A DNA stretch of 64,000 bases from Semisulcospira habei (GCA_036245525.1 BTPG01000002.1:121745451-121809450), one strand, 5' to 3'. Positions 8,967 through 20,727 are shown, counted from the first letter of the stretch. Numbers and translations are program-made. Notes: generated from the letters alone by a model not told the origin.

Positions 8967-11140
8967 CTACTGCGTCCATGGCGTTAGTAGAGGCGTGATC
9001 TGCTGCCCGGTCCGCCACCACCACCAGGGAATGTATCTCGCGTAGCAGCGCTGAAGAATCTGGGTCCGCGTAGTCCTCCAGAGCTCTGACCACTGCCTGC
9101 GTTGCAAGGTGCCGGAACCCAGCGCAGGCCAGGGCATTGCGGAACTGGCTAGCTGAGTGTCTTCTCTACGCCATGGGGCATCCGTTGCTGAATGGCCCCG
9201 CGACATTCTGCCTGCACACCCGCTGCGACATTGACCGACGGTGGGGGGCAAGAAAAAAGGCCTGGGAGTGTCCCTCGTACCAGCTCTGACGAAACCTGAT
9301 GTTGATTCCCGGCGGGCCCTTGGAATCGGAGAAGAAGGCACCGTCCTTTACGCTGCCCTGTCGCCGCTACGCAGAGAAGTCGTCTGAGAGATCCCTGAAG
9401 CCGGGTGGCTGAAGAAGGGACTTCCCTCTCGTAGGCTGCAGTGAGGCATCCACAAAGCCGCAGCCGTCCTCTTGAACAGTGGAGCAGGTGGGCATGCCTC
9501 CGGTGGAAGTCACCGCACAACCAGTCGCGTGGTCTCTCCCAATGACCGCCGTGTCTCTGTACTCGAGGCATTGATGGTGGACGACGAAGATTGGCTGCCA
9601 GGACAGCCCGCGGGGGGGGGGGGGGGGGGGGGGGGGGGCGGGGGGGGGGAGGGAGGGGGGGGGGGGCTTGGAGATGAGGAACGACGAACCTCCTGACTCG
9701 GGGCCGAGGCTGTGCCCTCTGGGTGTAGGCTGCGTGCGTCGTCCACGTCTCTGCCGCCGACGAGCGCTGAGAAGGGGGACGACTAAGCCTGAGGGGATGA
9801 AAACTGTCGCGCAGGGTCTGCCTGCCCGCGACACGAGAGAGATCCAGTGGGTCTCGCTCTAAGAGGGGTCGAGGGGGATTCCACCCGCGTAAGGGGGGGG
9901 GGAGGGCTGGCCCGGAAACGGGACCACCGCCGGTCCCGCCGCCCATCTGACGAAGAAGGTGCGGGCTAACCTGGTGCCGGTGTTGAGTCGACGGGGATAA
10001 CACCTCTCTCGTAGGTCGGTGGGGTGAGCCAAAGCTCCAGTGTGTAGGCCGGCGACTATCGGGAGGAGGGCTGCTCCGTCTGACCTTCCGATGCAGTGGC
10101 CTAGGACCGGATTCCCGCTGCGGAGAGGCGGGGGGGGGGGGGGCGGCCGAGTCCGCTCCGCCATTCACGTTCAGGGCCTGGTGTGGAAGCGGCGGGGTAG
10201 ACCGCCCATAGTGTCTGACCCGGTCCCGGCGAGGAGCTCAACGAGCGGGAGCGACTGAGGACGCGTGTGTTTCGTGCCTGCGACTTTCTGCATGTATTTT
10301 CGTCCGGCCCCGATGCTCCGATGCTGTGGGGGGTGGGAGCTCTACTGAGCCGCTCCGGTTTCTAGCTGAGAAGTGACATCTCCGCCTTGACGGACTCGTC
10401 TCTGTGGGGCGGGTGTGCGAGGTGCGGGAAGACACAAGGGGCCCCGAGGGTAAGCTCACCACGTCGTGGGGTGACGACCGGTGGTGTCGACCAGGCTCCT
10501 TGGCACGGGAGGGAAGGGGAAGGGAGGCGGGGGGGGGGGGGGGGGGGGGCAAGTCCCATCTGGCTGGTCGGGATCAACATATCCTCGTGGGGCTGTGTCT
10601 GGTCCCCGGTGCGTGGGGGGGGGGGGGGGGACCGCCGCGAACGTCCCGTCTCCGTGGAGAGGGAAGTGCGCTGCTATAGCGGGTGGGCAGGGTCTCGGCC
10701 AGCCAGTCGGATCCTGCTGTTGTATGTAATGCGTCATTCCCTGAAGATTGGTGGGCAAACCTCCGCCAATGTCGCGTCTACGTGGAGAGGGAGTGCGGGG
10801 TCTCCTGCAGACTACGTTCCATAGAACGGGTGGCAGGGTACGGGGAGCCAATGATGTCGGTTGACCTCGACGCGTAGACGACCCCACTATGTCCGAGGTG
10901 GCGCGCCTGGGGCGCTCTAGTGGTGGGAGGAGCCGGGGGGTTCGGTGGTGTCTTAGACCTCATTGGGGGCTTGCGCCAGAAGAATCCCCCCAGTTGTGAC
11001 CAACGTTCCTCCTCCCAGGGTGCGCAGGTCTCACACTTCTGATCCAAAGCACAACCCGTAGTGGGTGTCACTTGGCCACTGAAAACCCCCGTAATTAGTG
11101 CAGGTGTGCACTGCAACATAGAACATAGGCGTGAAACCAT
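8967..11140 (-). pseudogene. D1 (inner copy) gag-like region
   Basis: It starts at ATG 11140 with a Cys-rich head (LCSMLQC... CALDQKCETCAPWEEERW) homologous to the heads at 14879 and 27840. The middle is Arg/Ser/Pro rich. Near 9450-9367 is PPGFRDLSDDFSA, a motif conserved in all three elements, and near 9110-8990 a variant of the LACAGF... segment. Several long C runs on the coding strand (about 10600-10630, 10530-10548, 9609-9670) give polyproline and shift the frame repeatedly, so no single ORF exists. The family role would be particle or RNA packaging; this is inferred from position before RT. Confidence 0.6.
9609..9666 (+). repeat. Poly-G dominated tract (~55 bp)
   Basis: The plus strand is almost pure G from 9609 to 9666, broken only by a C and two A. 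It encodes polyproline on the minus strand in the D1 gag-like region. Similar shorter tracts occur in every DIRS-like copy. Its exact length is likely to be unreliable in any assembly. Confidence 0.9.
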
Positions 11141-11220
11141 CGCGCGTGGCGCTGGAGGCCACTTGAACTGAGCTCACTACCGGTTCAGCCGAGCTGCAAT
11201 GTCGAAATATACGGGCAAAC

Positions 11221-12586
11221 TCAGCCCGTCGACAACCACGCGAGGTTCTTCCACATCTGGAGGTGGGGGTGGACTAGCGGAGTAACCGGAACCGGATCCG
11301 TCAGGGCGCCAGAGGAGGGGCGCCAGCAAAGGAGGAGGTGGAGCTGAAGAGGTCGGGCATAGAGCCTGCCGAGGGGTAATAAATCCGCTGCCGCGCTGAG
11401 CAGTCCCAAGAGCTGAAGCCATACCCGGGCCGGGAAGGAGACTCCTAGCTCCATCTGACAGGCGAGCTCAATGATCTTCTGCCGCCGAGCCAACGGCAGG
11501 CGGACCAAGTTGAGGTCGGTTAGGAATTCCATCCCCAGATGTAGGAACCGCCGCGATGGGGTGAGATCCGACTTGCCCGGATTGACCATAAACCCTAACC
11601 GGCGAAGGAGCGAGAGTAGCTCGTCTCTGTCTTCCTCCAGAGCCATGGCGACCTGGTTGCGCAGCAGTAGGTCGTCCAGATAATTGGAGGTCGGACTCAA
11701 CGATCGCTGCCGGAAGCTGGCCATCACTGCGTCGAGGAGCCTCGTGAAAACCCAGGGGCTGATGTTGAGGCCAAAGGGAGGGATCGGAACTGGTAGACGA
11801 TCCCTTCGAAGGCAAAGCGTAGATAACGACGGGAGGACGTATGCATGGGTACGTGCAGATAAGCGTCCAAAAGATCGACGCTAATAGCAAAGGTCCATCG
11901 GCCGGACGGATGCGCGAAGAGTCCTGGCAGTCTCCATCCGAAAGTGCGGCGCCGCAATGAACCTGTTTAGCGCCGAGAGGTCGATGACCGGACGCCACTT
12001 GCCGCCTGGCTTGGGAACGACGAAAAGTCGGCTGTAAAACGCCGGTGAGTCATGTCGAGAGACTATCTCCGTCGCCGCCTTGTTGAGCAAGGCCGCCTCT
12101 TCTCCGCGAAGAGCGTCTGCCTTGAGCCGATCGTCTGGAGCCTGGGTCCAAAGGGGAGACCTGCGGAGGGGCGGAGGGGACTGGAACGACAGTCGAGAGG
12201 ATCCAAGGGTCGTCTGGGAACAGCGAATGCCAGTGGTCGCTGAAGCGGGACAGCCGCCCGCCGACAGGAGACCCGAAAACTGTCGGCGGAGGCAGAGGGG
12301 AGGGCAAGTCAGCGGGCCCGACCGCGCCCAGATTTACGGGCGCGGCGGAACCAGGAAGGGCGTAAGGCGGGGAGTGACTGCTGCGGGACCTCAAGGGGGC
12401 GAGCTTTACCTCGGGCGCCGCTGGCTGCACGAGAGGCGGGCCTGGTAGACCGCAGGACGCGACCCACGGCCGTGCGGGGAGCGCGAAAGCGAAAAGTAGA
12501 GGGGGCGGCAGCTGGTCGTGGCCACAGATCCTTAGACGCCTCCTTAACCGTCTGCCAAGTATCCCCAAACAACTTTGAACCGCCAA
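11221..12586 (-). pseudogene. D1 (outer copy) reverse transcriptase, frameshifted
   Basis: It is read in pieces. 12586-12050 is a Pro/Arg-rich lead-in; 12090-11881 has SRLFVVPKPGGKWRPVIDLS and ALNRF; 11957-11724 has DAYLHVPMH and VYQFRSLP; 11727-11221 has SNYLDDLLLRNQ (the YxDD active site), FMVNPGKSDLTPSRRF and HLGMEFLTDLN (thumb). These blocks match Ty3/DIRS-type RTs. The sequence ends at about 11221 and joins another gag head without any RNase H or recombinase, marking the chimera junction. Confidence 0.75.
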
Positions 12587-12593
12587 CGGGGGC

Positions 12594-14879
12594 CTAACGG
12601 AACTGCGACTTCACGGTCTTGGGTAGATCCGAGCAGAGTCGAAGGAGGGTGTCCCGACGCCAAAGATCACAGTTGACAGCCGCCGCCATGGCGTTAGTAG
12701 ACAAATGGTAGGCGGCCCGGTTAGCAGCCACAAGGATCGAATAGATATCACGGAGCAGAGATGAAGCCTCCAGGTCCCACGTATCCTCAAACCCGCGCAG
12801 TACCGCTTGCGTTGCCATCTCCAAAAAACCGGAACACGCCAGGGAGTTCCGAACTAATGACGCGATCATGTCCAGCGAGCGAGGCCAAGCGTTCTGGACA
12901 GACCGTCGACCCCCCCGCCTGTGTGATGGCTGCCGAATCCAAGGTGGGAAGAGGGATGGCGAAGGCTTGTGAGTGTCCCGCGTACCAAGACTGGCGGTAG
13001 TTCATGTTGATACCCGCGGGCCACCGGGAATCAAAAAAACAACAACCCCGTTTTCCCCTATGCTGTCCTGGCGGAGCTGTGTGGAGAACGCCTCTACGAG
13101 ATCCCGGAAGCCAACTGGCTGAGGGAGCGACTTGCGAAGTTTGGCAGAAAACTGCGAATCCACCATGGCGGAAGCTTGTCTCTTCACTGGGGGAGACGGC
13201 AGGCATAAATCAGGCGGGAGAAGGGTCGAAATAAGTCGGGAAGCCTCGTCTAAGGGACGAAAAGTCTGGGAACAGTGTAGGCCCGCGGTCCGGGGAAGCG
13301 GAGGAAAACGAAGACACCACTGAGTGGTGGGCGGGGGAGCCGGCTGGAGAGTCCCGAAGGAAAATCTCTGAAGCTGAGTCCCCTGGATAAAGGCTGAGGA
13401 TGTCAGGATCGAGATCCAAATGCCGCTTGTCGCGCTGAGCCAAATGGAGGGGCGACCGGCTACGAGAGCGAGTGCCAGCCGCCAGTGGCGGGCTGCAGCG
13501 CGAGCGAGGGACAGGCGGAGCCGCACGCGAAGTCGGTAAGGAAGGGAGACGCGGAGAAAGAGAGACTGCGGTCAAACGACGTCCGGAGGCAAAGGCGTGC
13601 TCCGTAAGTCCCCTATCTGCCGAAGGGCGGGTAAAGGGGGGACTGCGAGAGTCGTCAACGACGCGTTGGTGAGGGGATCGCGGGTGCCGGGGACCGCGCT
13701 CCGAGCTAACGAAGGGAGGCGGTAGGGGATCCCTGGCTCGCCGAACCCGCTCGGGAGAACGCGAGCGGGGAGGGGGGGGAGGGAGGGGGGGAGGGAGGGG
13801 GGGGGGGGGCTTGTCAGCAACCCGGCAAATCCGATCTTTCGCAAAAGACTCTGAGTCCCGCCGGGCCCGCCCAGAAAAACCGGGGTGGGGGGACGGGGGT
13901 GGGGGGGTGGGTGGGGGATGCAACAGAGGCTCGCCAGGCCCGCTCAGAAGAATCGGAGCGGGGAGGGAGCATCAAAGGCGCTCGCGGGCCACGCTCAGCC
14001 GAAACGGTGCGTGGGCGGAGCGTGTCCAAGTCTCGCCGGGACCGTCCAGAAGGATCGGAACGGGGCGGGGATGAAAGAGAGACTCGCCGGGCCCGCTCGG
14101 AAACATCGGAGCTGGGGGGGGGGGGGAGTGTGTACGTGTCGCGCCGGGCCCGCCGGAAGCTTCGGGGTGGGGGGGGGGGGGACATATATGTGGCTCGCCG
14201 GGCCCGCTCAGACTGTTCGGAGCAGAGGGCGGCATGTCTATGGCTCTCGGGTCACGCTCAGATGAATCGGAGCGTGAGGGAGATCATCTTTTTATATTAA
14301 CTCTTTCTCTCTTTCTCTTCTTCTCTTTAGCACTGAGCTTGAGCAAATCTCTCAGGGCCCGCTCGGAAGACTCGGAGCGGGGGGGCGTGGACAAAGGCTC
14401 GACTCGCCGGGCCCGCTCAGACAATTCGGAGCGGGGGGGGGGGGGGGGGAGTAAAACTAAGGCGCTCGGGCCACACTCGGAAGAGACGGAGCGTGGGGGG
14501 GGGGCGCGACTCACCTGCCCTGCTCGGAAGCCTCAGAGCAGGGAGGGAGCAACTGCGTGGTTACTGTAGTAGAAGGTGACTTACCTGCGGGCCGGACTGC
14601 CCGAACGACGGAACGAAGGGGCGCCCTATGAGGAGACGGAGCGACGACCTCCTGCGGGGAAGACCGGGGAGCCTGCTGGGGCCGAGACGGACGGTCGCGG
14701 CGGTAGAAGTCCCAGAGGTGAGACCACCGGTCCTCTCTCCATTCGGCACACACGACACAAGTCCTGTCCAAAGAGCAGCCCGAGCACGGGAGGCAGGCGT
14801 CGTGCGCGTCCAAGGGCCACTGGAAATCCCCACAAAGATGGCAGGTTCTCAGCCGGGAAGAAGCCATAACGTCCGTCAC
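12594..14879 (-). pseudogene. D1 (outer copy) gag-like region
   Basis: ATG 14879 begins a Cys-rich head (RTCHLCGDFQWPLDAHDAC, then LPCSGC and CVVCAEWREDRW). A long Ser/Arg repeat array follows (13830-14530). Then come AMVDSQFSAK and PQPVGFRDLVEAFS (about 13160-13090) and finally VRNSLACSGFLEMATQAVL near 12869-12800 with AANRAAYHLSTNA. D2 and D3 share the same order. Frames change at C runs and no continuous ORF remains. It is probably a structural (gag-like) protein, inferred from position and shared layout. Confidence 0.65.
13830..14530 (-). repeat. Degenerate ~60-75 bp tandem repeats encoding PPRS-SERARR motifs
   Basis: The motif GCTCGCCGGGCCCGCTCAGA plus a G-rich spacer recurs about ten times on the plus strand. 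On the minus strand each unit encodes variants of PPRSESSERARRV, for example PPRSELSERARRVEPL and PPRSESSERALRDLL. The array adds a long Arg/Ser-rich, SR-like segment to the gag-like protein of this copy. D2 and D3 have far fewer units. Confidence 0.75.
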
Positions 14880-15420
14880 ACACAGTCCGCCGGGAAAAAG
14901 TCACTGAAGAGTCTAGAACTCAGGCCGAAAGCAAACGAAGAAGTGTCCCGTAAGTGACTAGTCGGGCACGAAGCCGGAGTTCACAAGACAGAGGTCACGG
15001 AAAGTCAAGTCACAGACCGAGACCGGTCGAAAAGCTCACACGGCATAGTTCACTTAATTCGTAACACTCTTGAAAACGAATAACAGTTCGGTGCAAGTCA
15101 CAAAGACTAAGCTAGGCCCAGGCGAACGTTCACAGTAGATAACGATAGTACAAGTCTGAAACCATTGCAAAACAAAGCAAGGCCAAAAACTCGACCGTCC
15201 ACGGTCGAGCTAGAAGTGAAACTGGCGGGCTTTCGCCCTGTGGCACGTGACCGGATAGGGTGGTAAGGGGAGGCCACCCGGGCTCCTATGCATGGATCTC
15301 CGGTGTCTCCTCCCCAGTTGTGTAGGGGACACAACTTGGCTTAGACTGAAATCTATAGGCTATGGAGTGTATTCCATATAGTAATGCCATCGGTAATGTA
15401 TTTTGAGAAAACAAATAAAT
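14880..15420 (-). other. D1 5' leader and right terminus
   Basis: There is no coding frame of note. It holds the untranslated 5' part of D1 and ends with the terminal inverted repeat GTAATGCCATCGGTAATGTA then TTTTGAGAAAACAAAT. A segment near 15240-15345 (GGCACGTGACCGGAT... TTGTGTAGGGGACACAAC) has a counterpart in D2 at 28230-28330 and in the short 3' block at 7380-7470. Confidence 0.6.
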
Positions 15421-16010
15421 GACTTCCTTTGCAGTACATTGGTAGAAGCTAATCTAGCATTAACATGACAACAGGGTATAATTGATGATTCCTGAGAATG
15501 CTAGAGTATGCTGTTATGAGTCAGGTCTCACTGCTAAGCAGGCTCGACCTGCATTAAAATGTGAGCAGCACAGCCAGCTCTTGTGTGTAGCAGCTACTGT
15601 TTTTCTGTGAATTATGTGCAAGATGTGGCAATGTTTAAGCTCAGATTGACTACTGTCGACGATTGCATACAGTTGTTAAAATACAAACATTTCTTTTGAA
15701 ATTTGTGAAGTAAAACTCATGAAAAGGACCTATCATCATCTACAAAACTGTATTGGAGATGAAGCCAGTCAGACTGACATAAGAAAACCATCTGCCATGA
15801 CACTTCAGTAGTTAATTAAATTATTCATGCGAGTGCTGCTAATATTGATGATTTCACTGAAATAGCTCGCTCCTGTACAGATTTTCTGCTCGCAAGGTCA
15901 ACTGTCCAGGTGACGCGTTCTTTTTGCCCGCAGCCCATTGCGCTTTTCTTGCCTCTCATGCTAGGGAGATCTGGTTTGGGGAAACTGGTTACTCCCCAAC
16001 TATGACTTAC
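15421..16010. other. Intron, no feature seen
   Basis: This is A+T-rich unique-looking sequence between the right end of D1 and the exon at 16011. No ORF, hairpin or repeat stands out. Confidence 0.5.
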
Positions 16011-16125
16011 TTTCCGGTACACTGGTACAATCCAGTAACACCATCCAGGCACATGCAGTCAAAGTCACAGCCGTCTTCCCAGGTGCTGCCTGACGGGTGC
16101 ATGACACCCTTGTAAACACATCCAT
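16011..16125 (-). CDS. Host gene exon A, VWC module 9 first half
   Basis: This 115-nt exon lies between acceptor CTTGTAG (16126-16132) and donor GTAAGT (16005-16010). It starts in phase 1 and ends in phase 2. It encodes GCVYKGVMHPSGSTWEDGC then DFDCMCLDGVTGLYQCTGK: five cysteines in the spacing C..W-x-DGC-x3-C-x-C..Y-x-C. It joins in frame to the exon at 6580-6363 (Gly-Lys-Cys junction), which supplies the second half of the module. A full DIRS element lies in the intron between them. Confidence 0.88.
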
Positions 16126-16230
16126 CTACAAGACAGTCAACAAGAAGTATTAGCAAAGGAACAGACTGAAACCAAGAGAATCATGTGGTTATGATGATGT
16201 TAGCTGCAAGACAATCAACCGCATAGCACT

Positions 16231-16443
16231 TAACCCTCTTAACACTAAGGCTCTATTTCCCACATTTTGGAGTTGTCACCTGACAACTATGTACCAGTTG
16301 CAGGAGATAGATGAACCGTGATAATTCAAGGGTAGTGCCACATTAGCTTGGTGCCTTCAGGCACCAAGCTAATCTGGCACTACCCTTGAATTATCACAGT
16401 TCATCTATCTCCTGCGGTGTGATATTGTGGCTAAATGGGTTAA
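16231..16443. mobile_element. TTAA hairpin MITE, type 1 (copy H2)
   Basis: It begins TTAACCCTCTTAAC and ends AAATGGGTTAA. The centre pairs GATAATTCAAGGGTAGTGCC with its complement around the loop GGTGCCTTCAGGCACC. Its right TTAA is also the left TTAA of the next hairpin element. Confidence 0.85.
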
Positions 16444-16545
16444 CTGAACTTTTGGCTGTTGGTAGCACTTTTTGACATAGTGAATCCTGCAGAAATCATC
16501 AATCATGACAAAAAGCACTACCGCCAGCCAAAGGGCTATGACAGC
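16440..16545. mobile_element. TTAA hairpin element, type 3
   Basis: It begins TTAACTGAACTTTTGGCTG and continues into an imperfect hairpin: GGTAGCACTTTTTGACAT pairs with ATGACAAAAAGCACTACC, followed by GCCAGCCAAAG. Relatives are at 28985, 52085 and 56426. Confidence 0.65.
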
Positions 16546-17397
16546 TGACATGGCTCTCTTCCACAGACTGTGAAAATGACCTTTTCAACCAACCCCAATA
16601 TGCTAATTATGCACCATCTTACAGCTAAACAGTCAAACTATTTTCTGTGACAATCGTATGCAGACAATTTTACAATAAATTTGGCTCAAAAAGTGAAAAA
16701 GATCACACAAATCAGGGGTCACGAGTATTTCATTTTTGGGGACACAAATCATGCATTTATGGGAGGCCTTATACATTTTGGGCGGGTGTCTATGTATACA
16801 CACACACACACACACATCTCTGAGATGACCTGGCCCCTATTTGCATCTGGGGCCAGTGCACTGGCAGAATTAATACACGACATCTGTACTTCTACTATAG
16901 CTGCCTTAATTCGTTTTCTTTATTTTTTTTTAACAAGAAAACAAGTCATCAGTCACAACTTCCTTGCAGTCATAACACGATGCAATGAATGTTGTGACTG
17001 GTGACTCATTTCCCTGTACACAAATGGTGGCTTCTACTTTAAATAGTACAAGTACAGCAGTCATGCCCTTTTACATGTGGCCAGCAATGAGTGACAGATA
17101 AACTACATGCCACTGTGGTGACTTAATTGTCATGTTAGTGGGAAGACTGGCAGAGGGATAGGAATGACTGCATTGAACACAGGAACATTTTACAGCCACA
17201 GATGACAGGAATGATGATCTTTCAAACAACTGAATTTTCACCCTAGTCATCTATTTATGGTGTCTTCATGTAACCATTTGATAGAGTAAAAGTCATGCTT
17301 TGTTTTCTGTGTCATATGCATTTCTACCAAACTTGTGTGTACATGAACAAGAATATAAAACACCAGCGCAGCCCCTATACATGCTCACTTCTTTCAC
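16546..17397. other. Intron, no gene; short (CA)n at 16799-16816
   Basis: This is A+T-rich sequence with one short CA run. No coding frame with exon-like boundaries or similarity to the VWC modules was found. Confidence 0.5.
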
Positions 17398-18129
17398 AAA
17401 ACAAGAAAGGCACAGCCCTTATGGCTCACGTACATGACCAATCCACATCCTCCCCCAAACCCCTCCCCCTGGTGTGATCTTTGTGACCTTGACCTTTCCA
17501 ACAGGTCACTGAAAGCATTCAAGTGTCTAAACATTCGGGTTGGCCCATTACATAGACTCACTTTTGCTATCACCACGTGAGCCGAAAAGTAAAATTCTAT
17601 CCTAAACTGGCATTTTTCACTCACTTGCCAATCTCCTGTGACCTTTCCGAGGGGTCGTCCCAATTAGTACACATAGGTCTTATCATCAGGTATATCTATG
17701 CCAAGTTTAGGTTTGAAGCTGAAAATAGTATTGAGAAAAACAGTTTTTGTAAAAAATATCGCTATTTTTTTACCCTTTCTGGACCCCCATGACCCTTGAC
17801 CTTTGCGAGGGGACCACTAAATTAGTAAGCATAGAAATGTCTTATCATCAGCTACCTATGTGCCAAATCTGAGGTTTGTGTCCAAACATGGCCATTTTTT
17901 AACCCTTTCTGAACCCTTGTGACCTTGACCTTTGAGGTCACTGAAATTGGTATGTTTAGAAAGGTTTTACAAGGTACCCTTGGTCCACGTTTAAAGTTTG
18001 AAGCTTGAATAGTCTCCAAGAAAATGCAATGTTAAAGTTTACCACTGATGACAAATGACGGACAGCGGACCCAGACAATGGATGGCCTATTACATAGACT
18101 CACTTTTGCTATCACACGTGAGCCAAAAA
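17398..18129. repeat. R-family repeat element, copy R1
   Basis: It opens AACAAGAAAGGCACAGCCCTTATGGCTCACG and closes CATAGACTCACTTTTGCTAT then CACACGTGAGCC. These ends share an inverted 10-mer, GGCTCACGTG/CACGTGAGCC. The body consists of diverged units each with TGACCTTGACCTTT, AAATTAGTA-GCATAGAAAGG, CTTATCATCAG and a TTGAAAATAGTATT segment. A copy of the closing end also sits inside at 17548-17587, so R1 may be two elements side by side. Confidence 0.7.
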
Positions 18130-18691
18130 TACAATGAAAACCTTGCACACATCAGCCTCAATATAATCGAGATACCAGTGTGCCATAAAGTCATATTGTT
18201 ATCCAGTTGTACATTAATGCGGTGCAGAATTCATATGTTCTTGTGGAAAGGAAAGCACCCATTAAGCAATATAATTATGGTCCTTGTGCCAATGTCAGCT
18301 GTTGCTGCCCGTGAGGTCCAGCTAAGACTGACGTCGGCCTCAAGACATACTGCATAACATGTATCCACTTGAGACCCACTTGGATACCTGTGTGTGTAAA
18401 ACTGTTGCTGACCTAAACTTGCTGACCTAAACTTGTTGACCTAAAATTTGAAGCTTTGTCCTAAGCGTGTTCCTATCAATACAAAGAATTTCCCAAGAAA
18501 AAAAAAGAAACGTTCTTTGAAAGGACATGTACAACACTTTTGTGTTACACTTGTCCTTAATGTTTCTTTGTTGGGAATTTCTTTGTACATACTTTACCTA
18601 CGTGGCAGTCACATTTTGTTCTGGATCCTGTAAATACAGATTTGTTCTTCAATTTTCCATGTCATTACAAAGGTCCTCATTTATTACTCAC
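18130..18691. other. Intron, no gene; short 14-bp triplication near 18410
   Basis: The motif CTGACCTAAACTTG occurs three times in a row with small changes around 18409-18445. The rest is unremarkable A+T-rich intron. Confidence 0.5.
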
Positions 18692-18927
18692 TTCTTTGGC
18701 CAGACACGATATCAAAGTTTCCTGAGGGCGGGAGATATCCTGGACGGAAGCCAGATGTCCCTCCGCTGAACGATCCGACAATGGGGTACAGCTGTAAAAT
18801 CTGTGTGATATTTGTGAGCGTGTGACCTTGCTGGTTGGGGCAGGTCAGGACCTGGCAACAGGTGTCGTTGGGATCAAGGCTGATGGAGCAACCCTGTGGA
18901 AGGGCGGTTTCATTGTAGACTGGGCAC
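18692..18927 (-). CDS. Host gene exon B, VWC module 8 second half plus linker
   Basis: The acceptor is CAACCAACAG (G at 18927) and the donor GTGAGT (18686-18691); phase is 2 to 1. It encodes CPVYNETALPQGC then DPNDTCCQVLTC, completing the ten-cysteine module begun at 20839-20728. The linker is less Pro-rich than in other modules: ITQILQLYPIVGSFSGG and FRPGYLPPSGNFDIVS. Confidence 0.87.
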
Positions 18928-20120
18928 CTGTTGGTTGATGAAGAAAGAAAATGACAGTCTCAGACACATAGGCAATATCGGTAAACTGATCTGGTTTCAT
19001 CAGGTTTTATTCAGATTCATTTTTCATCTGGATTTTTAAATGTTATTTTTAACCATTCACCCCTAAAAACACTACGAAAAGATACAAATCAACAATGACA
19101 GTTCCCCACACTATTCTGGCATCATCCTTGAACAATCATGGTTGCTTTGTCCTCAAAATGCAATTTAATTTTCCATGGACAACTCGATAATTTGGGATCT
19201 TGGAATTAGACTTAGAGGGTTAAAAGTGTTCAGAATGTAAAAACTGCCATAAATCACTTTTCAACAAAACACTCAGCTCTCACAACAATGAGACTTTCAA
19301 GAGTGATGAAAATGAGTCCCTACTGCTGCCTACACAAAAACCCTCAGCAGAAAAGTAAACATTACCAGTCATGGACATGCAAAGTAATGACAATAACTCA
19401 TGCAAATTGTTGACAAAGGTAAAAAAATATGAGTCTGATTTTCTTGCATTATGAAGAAGACGCACAGTAGAAGAACCTCCAAACCCATTCAAAAGTCCTC
19501 ATTTTAGGTTGTTTTTTTTTCAAGAAAGGTAAATGAAGCACTGGAAACATGAGTCAGAAACCACATTCCACAGAAGAAAATTGAAGAAAAAAAGTCACAG
19601 ACGAGGTCAGTTATATCACTGATATCAAGATATCTGCATGTATCCACAATCCACTTTATTATTGTACTTCAGTTCAAGTCAATATCCAGTCAACATGTTT
19701 CAAAGTTTGACGTACGTGAAGAAGACACATTTTTCAAAAGCCTACAAGATTAAAATGGACTACTACATGAAATAAACTCATTAGTGCACATATTGCTGCA
19801 GTTGTCAGACTGGTAATATATCAACAATTGCCACCAATAACATGTATTTACACTTACCCGGTGCATCCATGTATACATTGTGCATGCACCCGAATCTCCA
19901 TGTATTATATTTAGACAACTTTGAAACAGGTACACTTCCATTACAAGATATTAGTCATTAGTGTCGTGTCACAACTATGACAAAATATGTCAAATTATTC
20001 TTTGAAGCACATGTAAAATGTTTTTTTTTTTTGTTTTAAATAACAGACAGGGAACTGCCAGATGAAAATTTCACATTCATTAGAATGCACATCAAAATCA
20101 ATCAATATAGAAAACAAACT
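18928..20120. other. Intron, nothing recognised
   Basis: About 1.2 kb of A+T-rich sequence. No MITE hairpin, LINE fragment or exon-like frame was seen. Confidence 0.5.
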
Positions 20121-20352
20121 TAACCCATTTAAACCCCAAGGTCCCAATTGCCAAATTTTGTATCTGTTGCAGGTGATGACCTGTGCATGATAATTTAATG
20201 TATCTGTTGCAGGTGATGGACTGAGCATGATAATTTAAGGGTAGTGCCAGATTAGCTTGGCGCCTGAAGGCGCCAAGCTAATCTGGCACTACCCTTGAAT
20301 TATCATGCTCAATCCATCTCCTTCTGTCGGGCGTCAGGGCTAAAAGGGTTAA
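20121..20352. mobile_element. TTAA hairpin MITE, type 1 (copy H3)
   Basis: It begins TTAACCCATTTAAACCCC and ends AAAAGGGTTAA. The hairpin is near perfect: AGTGCCAGATTAGCTTGGCG pairs across the loop CGCCTGAAGGCG. A 45-bp internal duplication (GTATCTGTTGCAGGTGATG twice) extends the left arm. Confidence 0.85.
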
Positions 20353-20727
20353 CCAACTTCTTCCAATTATTTTAACCCCTAAGCCTGGGCCAGAAACAGA
20401 CTACCAGACAACAAGCTATACTGTCATGCACTAAAAGAAAAGCAATAAAAACAATCGCAATTTGAAAGCATAAGAACCTCAGCAATTCAATGGACACAGG
20501 TACGAAATAAGGAAAGCAAGAAGCATAGAACATCATGAGTGATTGCTAAGGCTCATGAGATTCTACACCTCTTGCAGTTGGGTGGTTCTGGCTGTGTCCC
20601 GGCAGTCAAGGGTTTAAAGAAGTAGCAGTATAACTGATCAAAGCTGTTGCGTTTCTAAAGTGTGTAACTGTAGACTATAATCAGGCACTGTAGTAGCAGT
20701 AATTATCATGTGATTTGAGAGCCATAC
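20353..20727. other. Intron, nothing recognised
   Basis: Short stretch without visible repeats or coding potential. Confidence 0.45.

Larger units (their letters stand above)
7275..15420 (-). mobile_element. D1: chimeric DIRS-like tyrosine-recombinase retrotransposon
   Basis: The left terminus (TTTCTCTAAAATGTATTTT... TACCGATGGCATTAC) and right terminus (GTAATGCCATCGGTAATG... ACAAATAAATG) are the same inverted termini seen on D2 and D3. On the minus strand it contains, 5' to 3', a gag start (14879), gag, RT (12586-11221), a second gag start (11140), gag, an RT N-terminal piece (8956-8279) and tyrosine recombinase (8290-7702). Two gag starts and two truncated RT regions show it is a fusion of two related elements; no RNase H segment is seen. 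No DDE integrase or LTRs are present, as expected for DIRS. It lies in the intron between the 16011 and 6363 exons. Confidence 0.8.

Noticed and set aside
12052..14300. Many overlapping long ORFs on both strands in the G+C-rich DIRS regions
   Set aside because: They are compositional shadows of the minus-strand gag and RT frames: polyproline, polyglycine or Arg-rich, with no conserved motifs.
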